Source: an uncultured Collinsella sp.
GTDB taxonomy: Bacteria > Actinomycetota > Coriobacteriia > Coriobacteriales > Coriobacteriaceae
Direction: 5' to 3'
NCBI GenBank assembly: GCA_900541795.1
Contig: UQLC01000012.1
Span: 9,067 to 73,066, forward strand
Length of the DNA stretch: 64,000 nucleotides
The position numbers were made by a program, and so were the translations under genes. How positions within the stretch are numbered: position 1 is the stretch's first letter; each line of letters begins with the position of its first letter. The notes under the pieces were generated by a model. That model was not told the origin of the DNA, did no database searches, and saw only the letters and a program-made list of their open reading frames with translations. Below, in pieces: positions 41,579-50,539 of this stretch.

Positions 41579-42244
41579 CTAGCCGTGGTACTCGCAGTTG
41601 TATTGGATGAGCGTCAGGTCCTCCACGCCGTCGAGCGCGCGGATGGCGTCGGCATAGGGCATATCCGCACCGTCAGAGAACACCTCGACGGCCATCTCGA
41701 CCTTGTCGCCGCGCATGGTCTTGGACTTGACGGTGAACTTGGTACGCCCAAACGCGCGCACGATATCGTCGCTGGTGGTCTGGCCCGTGTAGTGGATGAC
41801 CATCATGTACACGCGCGACTTGTCCTGGTGGCTCGCAAAGCCGGCGATCATCACCACGATCACCACCGCCGTGAGCCCCACGAGCGCGTACATGCCGGCG
41901 CCGGCCGTAATGCCCGTGGTAATGGCCCAAAACAGATACAGCAGGTCGAGCGGGTCCTTGACCGCCGTACGATAGCGGACAATAGACAGAGCACCGACCA
42001 TACCGAGCGAGATGACCACGTTCGTCGAGATCGCGAGCGTGACCATGCAGGTGAGCACGCACATGCCCACGAGCGTCACGGCAAAGCTGCGCGAATACAC
42101 CACGCCGGTAAAAAAGCGCTTGTACACGTAATAGATCAGGATGCCCATGGCGAGCGCCACGAGCAGCGAAAGGCCGATCTTGGCAGGGTCGACCTGGCCA
42201 AACGCCTCCAAGACGGAGTTCTTAAAAAAGTCCCTGGTGCTCAT
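41579..42244 (-). CDS. DUF4956 membrane protein
   Basis: A 221-residue integral membrane protein of the DUF4956 family. It has about four membrane helices within residues 20-135 (IGLSLLVALAMGILIYYVY; VTLVGMCVLTCMVTLAIS; GITAGAGMYALVGLTAVVIVVMI). The motif SLGMVGALSIVRYRTAVKDPLDLLYLFWAI is the most conserved part of the family. A soluble C-terminal domain of about 85 residues follows. It is the last gene of the Pel operon, three bases after the VTC-domain gene. VTC, CotH and DUF4956 genes are known to travel together; their joint function is unknown. Confidence 0.85.
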   Translation of the reverse strand: MSTRDFFKNSVLEAFGQVDPAKIGLSLLVALAMGILIYYVYKRFFTGVVYSRSFAVTLVGMCVLTCMVTLAISTNVVISLGMVGALSIVRYRTAVKDPLDLLYLFWAITTGITAGAGMYALVGLTAVVIVVMIAGFASHQDKSRVYMMVIHYTGQTTSDDIVRAFGRTKFTVKSKTMRGDKVEMAVEVFSDGADMPYADAIRALDGVEDLTLIQYNCEYHG

Positions 42245-42247
42245 GGT

Positions 42248-43039
42248 CTAAATTTCCCCTCGGTTCCCAAAATCCGATTCCCAGTAGTTAAATCCGCGCA
42301 GGTAGGCGGTCTTGTCATAACACAGGCAGTACTTGGAGACCGCCGTAAGCTCGGCCGCGCCCGGCGGCACCATATCGCGCACCAGCTGCGGACAAAACTC
42401 GGTAAACTTGACCTCCATCACCAGCTTGCCGGGTTCCAAGACCGGCAACGCGGGCAGCGTCGCGTCAAAGATATCGAAGCTTCCCACCGCGGCACGCACG
42501 TTCATGTCAAACGTAATGCGCACGGTGCCCTCGTCCATCACCCACGGCTCGCGCTCGTAGTCCACAATAGTCCGCGGGCGCATCATGTTGCAGATGCACT
42601 CGATGTAGAACTCGCGGTAGAGCGGATAGGGGCTCCTCAGCAAAAAGTCGTAGTCGCCGGCCAGGATCTGCTCAAACTCGCCGCGCGTAAGTGGCGCATC
42701 CTCCTTGTAGATCCAGCTGCCGTACTTCTTTTTGCGCTCGAGTTTAATCACCTTGTCGCTGCCGTTATAGATGCGTACGCGATACTTTTTGCGCATGAGA
42801 ATGCCGGCGTCTTTTTCCTCGTAGGCCGAGTTGCAGTAGTCGTCAAAATACAGGCTGCGAATAGTGTAACCGCCCGCCCGCGCATGCTTGTCCAGCTTAA
42901 ACACCGGCGCCATGCGACAGGCAAGCGCGGCGTGCTCTCCCTCGTTAATGAGATATTTGAGCTCGTGGCGGTAACGCTCCTGCGTGGTACGCACAGGCGG
43001 AGCCGCCAAGCGCTCAAGCAGCGCGCTAGCCCTCCTCAT
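42248..43039 (-). CDS. VTC-domain protein
   Basis: A 263-residue protein with a VTC domain, the tunnel-shaped fold of the polyphosphate polymerase subunit Vtc4. It shows RYRHELKYLINEGEH, YTIRSLYFDDYCNSAYEEK, RKKYRVRIYNGSDKVIKLERKKKYG, a central ITFDMNVRA and KLVMEVKFTEFCP. These are the basic and acidic strands that line the triphosphate tunnel. Its substrate here is unknown; in exopolysaccharide loci it may use a nucleotide or phosphate polymer. The ATG at 43039 overlaps the CotH stop by 14 bases. Confidence 0.88.
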   Translation of the reverse strand: MRRASALLERLAAPPVRTTQERYRHELKYLINEGEHAALACRMAPVFKLDKHARAGGYTIRSLYFDDYCNSAYEEKDAGILMRKKYRVRIYNGSDKVIKLERKKKYGSWIYKEDAPLTRGEFEQILAGDYDFLLRSPYPLYREFYIECICNMMRPRTIVDYEREPWVMDEGTVRITFDMNVRAAVGSFDIFDATLPALPVLEPGKLVMEVKFTEFCPQLVRDMVPPGAAELTAVSKYCLCYDKTAYLRGFNYWESDFGNRGEI

Positions 43040-44795
43040 ACGTGTCCTCCACGACCTTACCGCCGTCTTGCACGTAAAAACACCTCATGCCGTAGTGCTT
43101 GCCGTCGTCGGTCACATAGTAGTCAAACGCATCTTGCGTATAGCTGTCGGAGTTGTTGGCACGCACGCGCACAAAATACTGGCCGGCATCGGGCGCATCG
43201 CAGGTCACCTCGGGAAGCAGCACGTCCTCGGCCTTAAAGACCACGTCGCTTATGGCATAGTCACGCGCAAGCTCCACGGTGTAGCGAATGTCGCGCGCCT
43301 CAAAGTCGTAGGACGCATCCCAGTTGATGCGCAGCTTACCGTTATCGATCTGCGGCACGCCGATGTAGAACGGCATAGGCTTTTTAAAACTCTCGCGAAA
43401 GCTCTTGTAGTTCTCCTCGATCTCGGAGGGAATCGCAGCGGCGATCTGCTCGTATTGTTCCTTGGTGACAGGCAGATGATCGATATCGGGCGAAGCAAAG
43501 ACCAGCGATTCAGTAACCTCGCGGCAGTGCTTGATCATCTTGCTCAGGCGTGCCTCGGTCATATACGAGCGCAGGTCCTTGACGGCGCGGTCGAGATCGC
43601 TGCGGAACGATTTGCTGCGCAGCGCACGATTGAACAGAACGTTGCCCCAGTAGTTGCTTACGCCGCGCTCCCAGCTCGCGTAGTCCGAAAACCCGGTAAG
43701 AGAAAGCTCCAGCTTACGCAGCATGCCGTCGTTATCCCAATCCAAAAAGTACCAGGTATTTGAGTTGAGCGGGCTGTACAGATAGCAGTTACGGTTCTGC
43801 GTATCGCAGTTGCCCGTCAGGATCTGAAACGCCAGCCAATAGACCAGATTTTCGGTATCAAAGTAGGTGCCGAGCACGTCGTCGATCTTTTGCGATTCGT
43901 CGTTGAGCGCATCGAGCATCTCGATGAGCTTGGTGTGGTCCGAATCGCCCTTAATCTCGAGCATGCCCTCAAATTTAGCCTGGTTGTAGTCGGGATCGTC
44001 GGCGAGCTTAATGGTATCCTCGTAGCGATGGAAATCGAAGCTGTTCACCTTATACAGGTGTCCGCTCTTATCCAGGCCATGTGCCTTAAGCGCCGTCTTG
44101 TTGAGCTGCTCCACCTGCGTAAACAGGCCGTAGTCCTCAAAGGTGTCGTTGGACTTTTCGGTCTGGTCGCACACCCACAGATGCACAAACTGCGTGCGCA
44201 GGCCCATCATCTGGGGAATCCCACGGATAAGGTCGTAGGCCATCTTGTTGCGAAAACGCATACCCTCGCCCATGTGCTTGTTGAGCGCAATCGCGCGCTG
44301 TTGGCGCCAGGTACCCTTGCCCTTTTTGAGCTCCACCTTGTAATTCTTTTGCGAGTTATTGCTCGATGTCTGACCGCGCACTTGCACGGTGGCATTGGGC
44401 GCTTCCTCGCCATAGCCAACCTCGCCGGCCACCGGGCCGTCTTCGTCGCCCGGCTGCAGCAGGCCCATAACCTGATAACGCGTCACGCCCATGTCGGCAT
44501 AGTCATACACCGAGTACGTGTTGATCTCGGCCCAGCTGTGGTCGGTGTTCTCGGAGCTGTTGCCGCGCGAGACCGTCAGGTACATGGTCACAATGCCCGA
44601 GTCGTCGTAGACCTCGTACAGCTCGTCTTTATCGCGTAGGTGCTTGGTTCCGTCCGAGGACTCGGCCTTTTTAATCTTGTCCTGCTTTTTGACCTTTTTG
44701 GTCGAGGAGTCTTCCTGCACCGAGCAGCCCGAAAGCAACAGCGCGCCGGCAGCCGCCTCAAGCAGGCGACGGCGAGACATCATCCTAACGGTCAT
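43026..44795 (-). CDS. CotH kinase-family lipoprotein
   Basis: A 589-residue protein of the CotH family, atypical secreted or surface protein kinases. The N-terminus has twin arginines and a lipobox (RRRLLEAAAGALLLSGCS), so a lipid-anchored extracellular protein is predicted. A charged Lys/Asp/Ser linker follows. The CotH domain includes RGQTSSNNSQKNYKVELKKG, FVHLWV, GLFTQVEQLNKTALK, VYWLAFQILTGNCDTQNRNCYLYSP and WYFLDWDNDG with the metal-binding Asp. A C-terminal fibronectin-like part begins around 470. The ATG at 44795 follows GGGGAGG and overlaps pelG by 11 bases. Substrate unknown. Confidence 0.87.
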   Translation of the reverse strand: MTVRMMSRRRLLEAAAGALLLSGCSVQEDSSTKKVKKQDKIKKAESSDGTKHLRDKDELYEVYDDSGIVTMYLTVSRGNSSENTDHSWAEINTYSVYDYADMGVTRYQVMGLLQPGDEDGPVAGEVGYGEEAPNATVQVRGQTSSNNSQKNYKVELKKGKGTWRQQRAIALNKHMGEGMRFRNKMAYDLIRGIPQMMGLRTQFVHLWVCDQTEKSNDTFEDYGLFTQVEQLNKTALKAHGLDKSGHLYKVNSFDFHRYEDTIKLADDPDYNQAKFEGMLEIKGDSDHTKLIEMLDALNDESQKIDDVLGTYFDTENLVYWLAFQILTGNCDTQNRNCYLYSPLNSNTWYFLDWDNDGMLRKLELSLTGFSDYASWERGVSNYWGNVLFNRALRSKSFRSDLDRAVKDLRSYMTEARLSKMIKHCREVTESLVFASPDIDHLPVTKEQYEQIAAAIPSEIEENYKSFRESFKKPMPFYIGVPQIDNGKLRINWDASYDFEARDIRYTVELARDYAISDVVFKAEDVLLPEVTCDAPDAGQYFVRVRANNSDSYTQDAFDYYVTDDGKHYGMRCFYVQDGGKVVEDTYEEG

Positions 44796-46329
44796 CAGAA
44801 CCTCCCCAATGCTTGCGATATACGCGAACTACTGCGCGCTCGAACGCGCCGTGCGGCACGACCTTATGTCGGCCTTCCTCATAGCGCTGTTCGGCACGGT
44901 CGAGCAAGCAGCCCAGCTGTGTAAAGCATCCCGTTTTATCGGTCGCCACCATGGGCTGCTGACTCAGGATACGATACGGTAAGTTGGCAGTATAGGTATC
45001 GAGCCGTAGCAGCGCCACGATAAAAAACACCGCTGCACCCAACAAAAAGCCAAAGCCGTAAAACTGCTGCGGCAAAAGCAACGACACGGCGGTCGCCAGC
45101 CCGGCTACACCGGCAAACAGGCCCGAAGCCAGAACGGCCCCCTTGTAGTCGGTAAAGTACAGCAAGATGAGCAACAACGTATCGCCCACGGCATACAGGC
45201 CATAGCCCACGCATAACGTGCGGAAATACCCGTGCATCAGGTTGTTAAAGCCCAACGGTAGGGCCGACAGCACCGTGGTCTCGAGCGAAATGACCGCCGC
45301 GGTCACAAATAGCTGCTTGAGCGCACAAAAGCGCAGTTCGCTGTTGAGCGTGGAGAGCATCTCCTCCTCGGCCACCACAATGTCGCCCACAACGCCGCCG
45401 TCGTTAAACAGGCTGTAGTAGTCGCGATAGCGCGGATAAAAGTTGACCTCGACCGAGACCACAAAGTTGACGGTCGTGACCAGGATGGTCAAAAACGCGA
45501 TGAGCGCCGGCACATCGTAGTAGGGCGCACCATAAAACAAGCCCTTGACCTGCACGCCAATGGGACCAGCCCAAATAATAACCAGGTGCGCAAAGAGTCC
45601 CAGATTGGTTAACAGACCCGTGAGCGCCAGCGGCATAAACTGATCGAGCCACTGCAAAAAGGGCCAGGGGCTGCGGTCGCTCCGCGGAAAATACCGGTAC
45701 AGCAGCACCACGTCCCAGGCGAGCATGACGCCGTAGCCCAGAGCAATTGACGCCAACAGGCCCTCGACCGGCGGCAGTCCCAGCGCCAGCGCGGCCAGGG
45801 CGCACAGGCACGCCACGCCAATGGCAGCCGCAAAGCTGCACAGGATGCCGCGGTAGTCCTTGATGGCCGTGAGGTAACTCATGCCGTTCCAGTTGACGAT
45901 CATAATGTTGAACAGCCACAGGCACAGCAGCCCCTGCAGCAGCGTGGCACCCGAGAACAGCAAAAAGACGCCGTAGAGCACCGTGCCCACAACGAGCATG
46001 ACAGCATTGGAGCCCCAAAACGAAGGCAGAATCTCGTCCTCGCGCTCGGCAAACAGCATATCGGCCAAAAAGCGCGTGACCGGCATGGAGAAAAAGCTCG
46101 TGAGCGTGAGCGACGCCAGCAGCGTATAGGTCACCATGCACACCAGCAGATCCTGGTTGGCACGGCCCACACCCCACAGACCGCACAGCACCAAGATACC
46201 CACCTGGAGCAGCACGCCCAGCAGCATGGGGCCCGTGCACACAATGCCAGCGTAGCCATAGGCGCGCATCGCGGCAAACAGACCCTTGCGCCTAAACAGG
46301 CGCTTGAGCTCAAAACCAATTCCGGCCAC
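44785..46329 (-). CDS. pelG: PelG-like exopolysaccharide membrane transporter
   Basis: A 514-residue polytopic membrane protein that begins MAGIGFELKRLFRRKGLF, the characteristic PelG opening, with about twelve hydrophobic segments as in the polysaccharide transport/flippase superfamily. PelG works with PelD and PelE and the glycosyltransferase PelF to move the growing Pel polymer (a partly deacetylated GalNAc-rich chain in characterised systems) across the plasma membrane. The C-terminus has a soluble tail of about 70 residues. It begins three bases after pelF. Confidence 0.9.
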   Translation of the reverse strand: MAGIGFELKRLFRRKGLFAAMRAYGYAGIVCTGPMLLGVLLQVGILVLCGLWGVGRANQDLLVCMVTYTLLASLTLTSFFSMPVTRFLADMLFAEREDEILPSFWGSNAVMLVVGTVLYGVFLLFSGATLLQGLLCLWLFNIMIVNWNGMSYLTAIKDYRGILCSFAAAIGVACLCALAALALGLPPVEGLLASIALGYGVMLAWDVVLLYRYFPRSDRSPWPFLQWLDQFMPLALTGLLTNLGLFAHLVIIWAGPIGVQVKGLFYGAPYYDVPALIAFLTILVTTVNFVVSVEVNFYPRYRDYYSLFNDGGVVGDIVVAEEEMLSTLNSELRFCALKQLFVTAAVISLETTVLSALPLGFNNLMHGYFRTLCVGYGLYAVGDTLLLILLYFTDYKGAVLASGLFAGVAGLATAVSLLLPQQFYGFGFLLGAAVFFIVALLRLDTYTANLPYRILSQQPMVATDKTGCFTQLGCLLDRAEQRYEEGRHKVVPHGAFERAVVRVYRKHWGGSDDR

Positions 46330-46332
46330 CGG

Positions 46333-47760
46333 CTACTCCCCCTCTCTGGGCAGGTTAAACGCACGCGCCGTCTCGTCGTACAGCGCGCGATAGTTGGCGA
46401 GCATCTGCTCGTGCAAAAAGTACGTGGCAACGCGGCGCTGGCCGCGCTCCCCCATCTCGATACGGCGGGCGCGGCTTGTGCACATGCGTTCCATGGCATC
46501 GGCCAAGCCCTTGCGATACATGGGCGGCGTCACAAAACCCGCCACGCCAAAGTCGTCGCCCGGGGCGCCTTCGAGCAGCTCGCGGCAGCAGCCCACCTCG
46601 GTCGTCACGCAGGGACGGCGCGCGGCAAGCGACTCCAGCACGCTAAGCGGCTGGCCCTCGGAGATGCTCGTCAAAATGGTAAAGTCGAGCTTTTCCATGT
46701 ACTCGACCACATTGACGCGACCGGTAAAGATCAGGTCGCGCACGCCCAGGGTGTCGACGAGTGCATGGCACTCGGCGCCGTACTCTTCGTCGTCCACGCC
46801 GCCCATAATGTGCAGGCGCACCTTGGGCAGGCGCTCGTGCAGCTCAAAGAAGGCATAGATCATAGTCTTGACGTCCTTGATGGGCGCTAGGCGCACCACC
46901 GCGCCAATGTCCACCCAGCCGTCATCGGGCTTTAAGGGAATGTCCTTAAAGCGGTCGAACTGAATGCCGTTGGGGATAACCAGACATTTGTCCGCATCGC
47001 AGCCCATATCAATCTGCGTCTTGCGGGCGTTATGGAACAAACTCGTCACGCGGAAGGCGCGGCGGTAGATCTCCTCCGAAAGCAGGTAGAAAAAGCGAAT
47101 CCAGCGGTCCTTAAATGACGGCACCACCCAATCGGCGCGAATGATCTCTTCCTCGCGTTCGCGGGTATAGATGCCATGTTCGGTCAGCAGCACCGGAGCC
47201 TGGTGAACGCTTGAGCCCAGGCAGGCGAGCAAGCCGCCGTAGCCAGTCGAGATGGCGTGGTACACATCGGCCACCGGCACCTCGCTGCCCAGCAGGTAGA
47301 GCACGGGCAGCAGCATGGAGCGCATAGTGTGGAATGCATCAGCAAAGGGCGTGTAGGGGTACTCGGCCAGGCACACGTCGCGGAAGATATCCATAAAGGT
47401 GCGGCTCTGCAAAAACGAGAGCGGATGCACACGACGGCGGTAGAAGATATCGAATAGCACGTCCCAATCCGGATTGGAGAGCGACACCAGGCGGCGTAGC
47501 GCCTCGCGCTCGCGGTCGTTAAAACTGGCTTCGTGCTGCTCGCCCGAAAGCCGCAGGGCGTCGTCCAGGAACACCTCGTGCACCTCGACCACGTTGCCGG
47601 GCAGCTCGTAGACAAACTTGCCGCGGTCGGCAGCATGCGCGCCAATCACCCACAGCACGAACTCGTGCTCGGGCATGGCCTGGATATAGCCATGCATCCA
47701 GGTAGATACGCCGCCGTGCACATAGGGGTAGCAACCCTCGAGCACCAAACAGATTCTCAT
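46333..47760 (-). CDS. pelF: PelF-like glycosyltransferase
   Basis: A 475-residue cytosolic GT4-type enzyme that polymerises Pel polysaccharide from a UDP-sugar. It starts MRICLVLEGCYPYVHGGVSTW, the typical PelF N-terminus, and has LLTEHGIYTREREEEI, RVTSLFHNARKTQIDMGCD, VIPNGIQFDRFK, GAVVRLAPIKDVKTMI and SISEGQPLSVLESLAARRPCVTTEVG (the sugar-nucleotide motif with EG..L..LE). The ATG at 47760 overlaps the upstream gene by four bases. UDP-GalNAc or UDP-GlcNAc is the likely donor, by analogy. Confidence 0.93.
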   Translation of the reverse strand: MRICLVLEGCYPYVHGGVSTWMHGYIQAMPEHEFVLWVIGAHAADRGKFVYELPGNVVEVHEVFLDDALRLSGEQHEASFNDREREALRRLVSLSNPDWDVLFDIFYRRRVHPLSFLQSRTFMDIFRDVCLAEYPYTPFADAFHTMRSMLLPVLYLLGSEVPVADVYHAISTGYGGLLACLGSSVHQAPVLLTEHGIYTREREEEIIRADWVVPSFKDRWIRFFYLLSEEIYRRAFRVTSLFHNARKTQIDMGCDADKCLVIPNGIQFDRFKDIPLKPDDGWVDIGAVVRLAPIKDVKTMIYAFFELHERLPKVRLHIMGGVDDEEYGAECHALVDTLGVRDLIFTGRVNVVEYMEKLDFTILTSISEGQPLSVLESLAARRPCVTTEVGCCRELLEGAPGDDFGVAGFVTPPMYRKGLADAMERMCTSRARRIEMGERGQRRVATYFLHEQMLANYRALYDETARAFNLPREGE

Positions 47761-49637
47761 TTGTCGCCACCCTCCTTGCGCTCGATCGTCACGGTCTTAT
47801 CATTTGCCTTGAGCAGATACAGATTGCCCATAAGGTGCGTCAGTTCGCCACCCGTCACCGCACCAGGCTCGCCATTATTGGCGCGAAACATGAGCCACGC
47901 CTCGTCGTGGAAATTGCCCAGGTTGAGCGTCCAGGCATCTGCACTTGCATCCACGCTTACCGTAACCGACGAAAAGCGTTGGATGGCACCGGAGCACTCC
48001 GACGCCGTCTGGTGCCGCAGGTCGGGCGCGGATTTGGTAAGCCACTCCAGGTAGTCGACCAGGCCGCCCTTGTAGACCTCCCAGCCCTCCTTGGCTCCGC
48101 GATTGGGGTCCAAAAGGTCGTCCGGGTGCATAAAATGCGTACTCACGTAGTGCATGTTGAGTTCGGACACGGCTGCCAGACGCATATAGGAATCGTCGAC
48201 CATGCCACCCGAAACAATACGTGGCTGCTCCACAATGCCATCGCTCGCCACACCAAACTCCTGTACGTATGGCAGGTCGGTACCGTCCTCAAAGTACGTA
48301 CTGGCGATGGTCTTAATACGCGGAACGTCGGCGCCGATAATCTTACGCGCGCGGGCCGAAAGAATATTTGACGGCGGCACATAGACCGAGCCGTGCGCGT
48401 TGGGCAGCACCTCGTCCTGGAAGGCGATAAGCTCGTTGAGCGATGCGACGAGCGTCTCCTTGTTCTTCCACGTCTTGTAGTCGTACAACGTGCCGTAGTC
48501 GGTGTCCCAAATCGCCAGCGGCTGATGGTTGTAGCCGTGAAAGCCCAGCTCTCCGCCCATCTGCAGCAGCATACCGCCAAAGTAGCGAAACTGCGTGGTA
48601 TCGGCCTGGCGCGCAGGCTCGGTCTGGTTGACCGCGTCCTCGTAGTTTTCGATCATCACGCCGGTATAGCGAATGCCGTATTTTTGCGCGAGCTTTTGCA
48701 GATCGGGCCACCAGACCTTGGTGTAAAAATCGGCAATGGAAAGGCCGTAGTCACGCTTGATATAAGTACCATCGCCCGAGGGCACGGGGCTAGGAAAGTC
48801 GTCTAAATAGAACACGGCGCTGTTGATGACCGGATAGGCCGTGGTATCACCCAGCAAGCTTATAGCCGAAGCATAGAACCCACGCATGACCTTGTCGTAG
48901 ATACCAATGTTGCACACCACGGTGTGACCACTGCCGCAATCGTTAGACCAAATGAGCGGCGTGCCCGCGTCACCGGTCTTTGCCCATACGTGCGCCGTCT
49001 CGCGCAGCGATACCGAAAGCGACGAATCAAAGGGGTCCGAGAGCTCGTAGCGCTCTCCCCCGCCCAGCATAAAGTCCTCACTCGGCACAATGCTTTCGGC
49101 TTTTACATAGTCATATCCGGCCGATTCAATGCCAAGCTTGGAGGCAATCACTTGCAGATAGCTCGAGTTATCCGGCGGCATGGCGAGCATAAGCGAACCG
49201 CCGGCACTCACCCAACTCATAATGTCGCTCAGGTGCGTACCGAGCCCGTCAAGCGAGGGCATAAGCACAATCACGCGATCAAACGACGTGAGCGATAGGA
49301 TCGCGTCCGCACCGTCGGTGGCAATATCAACATCGCGATGGGCGATCTTCATGTCCAGCAAAATCTGGTCGAACTGCTCCTTTACGCCCTCGACGCCAGC
49401 TTGATCGGAATCGCTAATGACCAGGCACGTGGGCTTTTGGCCAAAGATTGCCGAGGAGGCCGGCACCGCATCGTTGGCGGCAAGCATCCCCAGCTTATGC
49501 TGGCCCGCACCGTACTGCACGCCGGCACGCTCCACCAGCAGCACGGCGGCCATGGCAATAAAGACCGCCCACACCACGAGGAGCCCCATCCAACGAAAGC
49601 GCCCTGCACGGTCGCGGATATGTTGCGCCACGCTCAT
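47757..49637 (-). CDS. pelA: PelA-type membrane-anchored polysaccharide deacetylase (DUF2194-like)
   Basis: A 626-residue protein with one N-terminal membrane helix (MGLLVVWAVFIAMAAVLLVE) and a large extracellular part. Residues about 70-240 look like a flavodoxin/GATase-like Rossmann domain (CLVISDSDQAGVEGV, VIVLMPSLDGL). Residues about 280-560 carry a carbohydrate esterase 4-type deacetylase with FYLDDFPSPVP, GELGFHGYNHQPLA (metal-binding His pair) and STHFMHPDD. It fits the deacetylase-only PelA of Gram-positive pel operons; no hydrolase domain is visible. It is in the expected position between pelE and pelF. The ATG at 49637 follows GGAGGAGG. Confidence 0.82.
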   Translation of the reverse strand: MSVAQHIRDRAGRFRWMGLLVVWAVFIAMAAVLLVERAGVQYGAGQHKLGMLAANDAVPASSAIFGQKPTCLVISDSDQAGVEGVKEQFDQILLDMKIAHRDVDIATDGADAILSLTSFDRVIVLMPSLDGLGTHLSDIMSWVSAGGSLMLAMPPDNSSYLQVIASKLGIESAGYDYVKAESIVPSEDFMLGGGERYELSDPFDSSLSVSLRETAHVWAKTGDAGTPLIWSNDCGSGHTVVCNIGIYDKVMRGFYASAISLLGDTTAYPVINSAVFYLDDFPSPVPSGDGTYIKRDYGLSIADFYTKVWWPDLQKLAQKYGIRYTGVMIENYEDAVNQTEPARQADTTQFRYFGGMLLQMGGELGFHGYNHQPLAIWDTDYGTLYDYKTWKNKETLVASLNELIAFQDEVLPNAHGSVYVPPSNILSARARKIIGADVPRIKTIASTYFEDGTDLPYVQEFGVASDGIVEQPRIVSGGMVDDSYMRLAAVSELNMHYVSTHFMHPDDLLDPNRGAKEGWEVYKGGLVDYLEWLTKSAPDLRHQTASECSGAIQRFSSVTVSVDASADAWTLNLGNFHDEAWLMFRANNGEPGAVTGGELTHLMGNLYLLKANDKTVTIERKEGGDK

Positions 49638-50539
49638 CTGGCCTCCTCCCCGTCGCGCCAAAACGCCAACTTGTCGCGGTTGTCGGCGCTCAAATACACA
49701 TGTTGCTTGTCAATCGCATCGATCACACGGTGAGCCTCGTCACCGTCGCGGCGCATCACGGCCAGGCGCAGGCAAAGCATCCAAACCTCCTGCTCCTCGG
49801 GCACGTCGAGCACCAGCTGGTCGGTCACGGCCTGCGCCTCGTCGATCTGTCCGACATCGGCCAGCGCCGTCGCGTATCGAATGCGCAGCTCAAGGGTATC
49901 CTCGCGCTCGCAGCGACGCGCAAGCAGGCGCGCGTACTGTTGGCGCTGAATCTGAGCCACGCGCCCCTCGGCCAAGCCCGAGCCCAAGTATTCACCAAGA
50001 AAATCACAGTATTCGATGAGGTTTTGCGCGCTCGGGTCCGTCTTAAAGGCGCGCTCCAGCTGCTGCAGTTTAACGTCGGACTCCTTGGAAATCTGCGCCA
50101 CCGCCGTCGCGGCATAGTGCGCCACCTCAGCGTCGTCGTTAAGCTTAGCCGCCTGCAGCTGCGCCAGGTACGCGTCGGGCTCCTCGGTGAGCATGGAGAG
50201 CATTAGGCGGCGCCGGTATGCCGGGTCGTTGACGATGAGCGCCTCCTCGAGCGGCACTACGCCTGCATCGTCCTCACCACTCGGTACCGACATACTACGA
50301 TGCAGGTCGTCGTTGAAGCGCAGCGACTCCGGCGCAGACTCTTTCAGCCCCTCGCCAAACACCGCGCTGCGGACCGATAGCAAAACCACCAGCAACGGGC
50401 CCCACAGCGGCACCAGCACTATCACAGCCAGCATGTGCCCGCGCACCGGCAGCAGGCCCAGCTTCATGAGCGTCCACAGCATCAGGCAAACCAGCGCATG
50501 AATCAGCAGCAAGACGGCAGCAACGACAAGCGAGATCAA
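49634..50539 (-). CDS. pelE: PelE-like TPR membrane protein
   Basis: A 301-residue protein with two N-terminal membrane helices (SLVVAAVLLLIHALVCLMLW; MLAVIVLVPLWGPLLVVLLS). A helical repeat region of TPR type follows (RRLMLSMLTEEPDAYLAQLQ; LELRIRYATALADVGQIDEAQAV). This matches the layout of PelE, which scaffolds PelD, PelF and PelG at the inner face of the membrane. Sequence identity to any named PelE cannot be judged here; the call rests on topology and position. It overlaps pelD and pelA by four bases each. Confidence 0.75.
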   Translation of the reverse strand: MISLVVAAVLLLIHALVCLMLWTLMKLGLLPVRGHMLAVIVLVPLWGPLLVVLLSVRSAVFGEGLKESAPESLRFNDDLHRSMSVPSGEDDAGVVPLEEALIVNDPAYRRRLMLSMLTEEPDAYLAQLQAAKLNDDAEVAHYAATAVAQISKESDVKLQQLERAFKTDPSAQNLIEYCDFLGEYLGSGLAEGRVAQIQRQQYARLLARRCEREDTLELRIRYATALADVGQIDEAQAVTDQLVLDVPEEQEVWMLCLRLAVMRRDGDEAHRVIDAIDKQHVYLSADNRDKLAFWRDGEEAR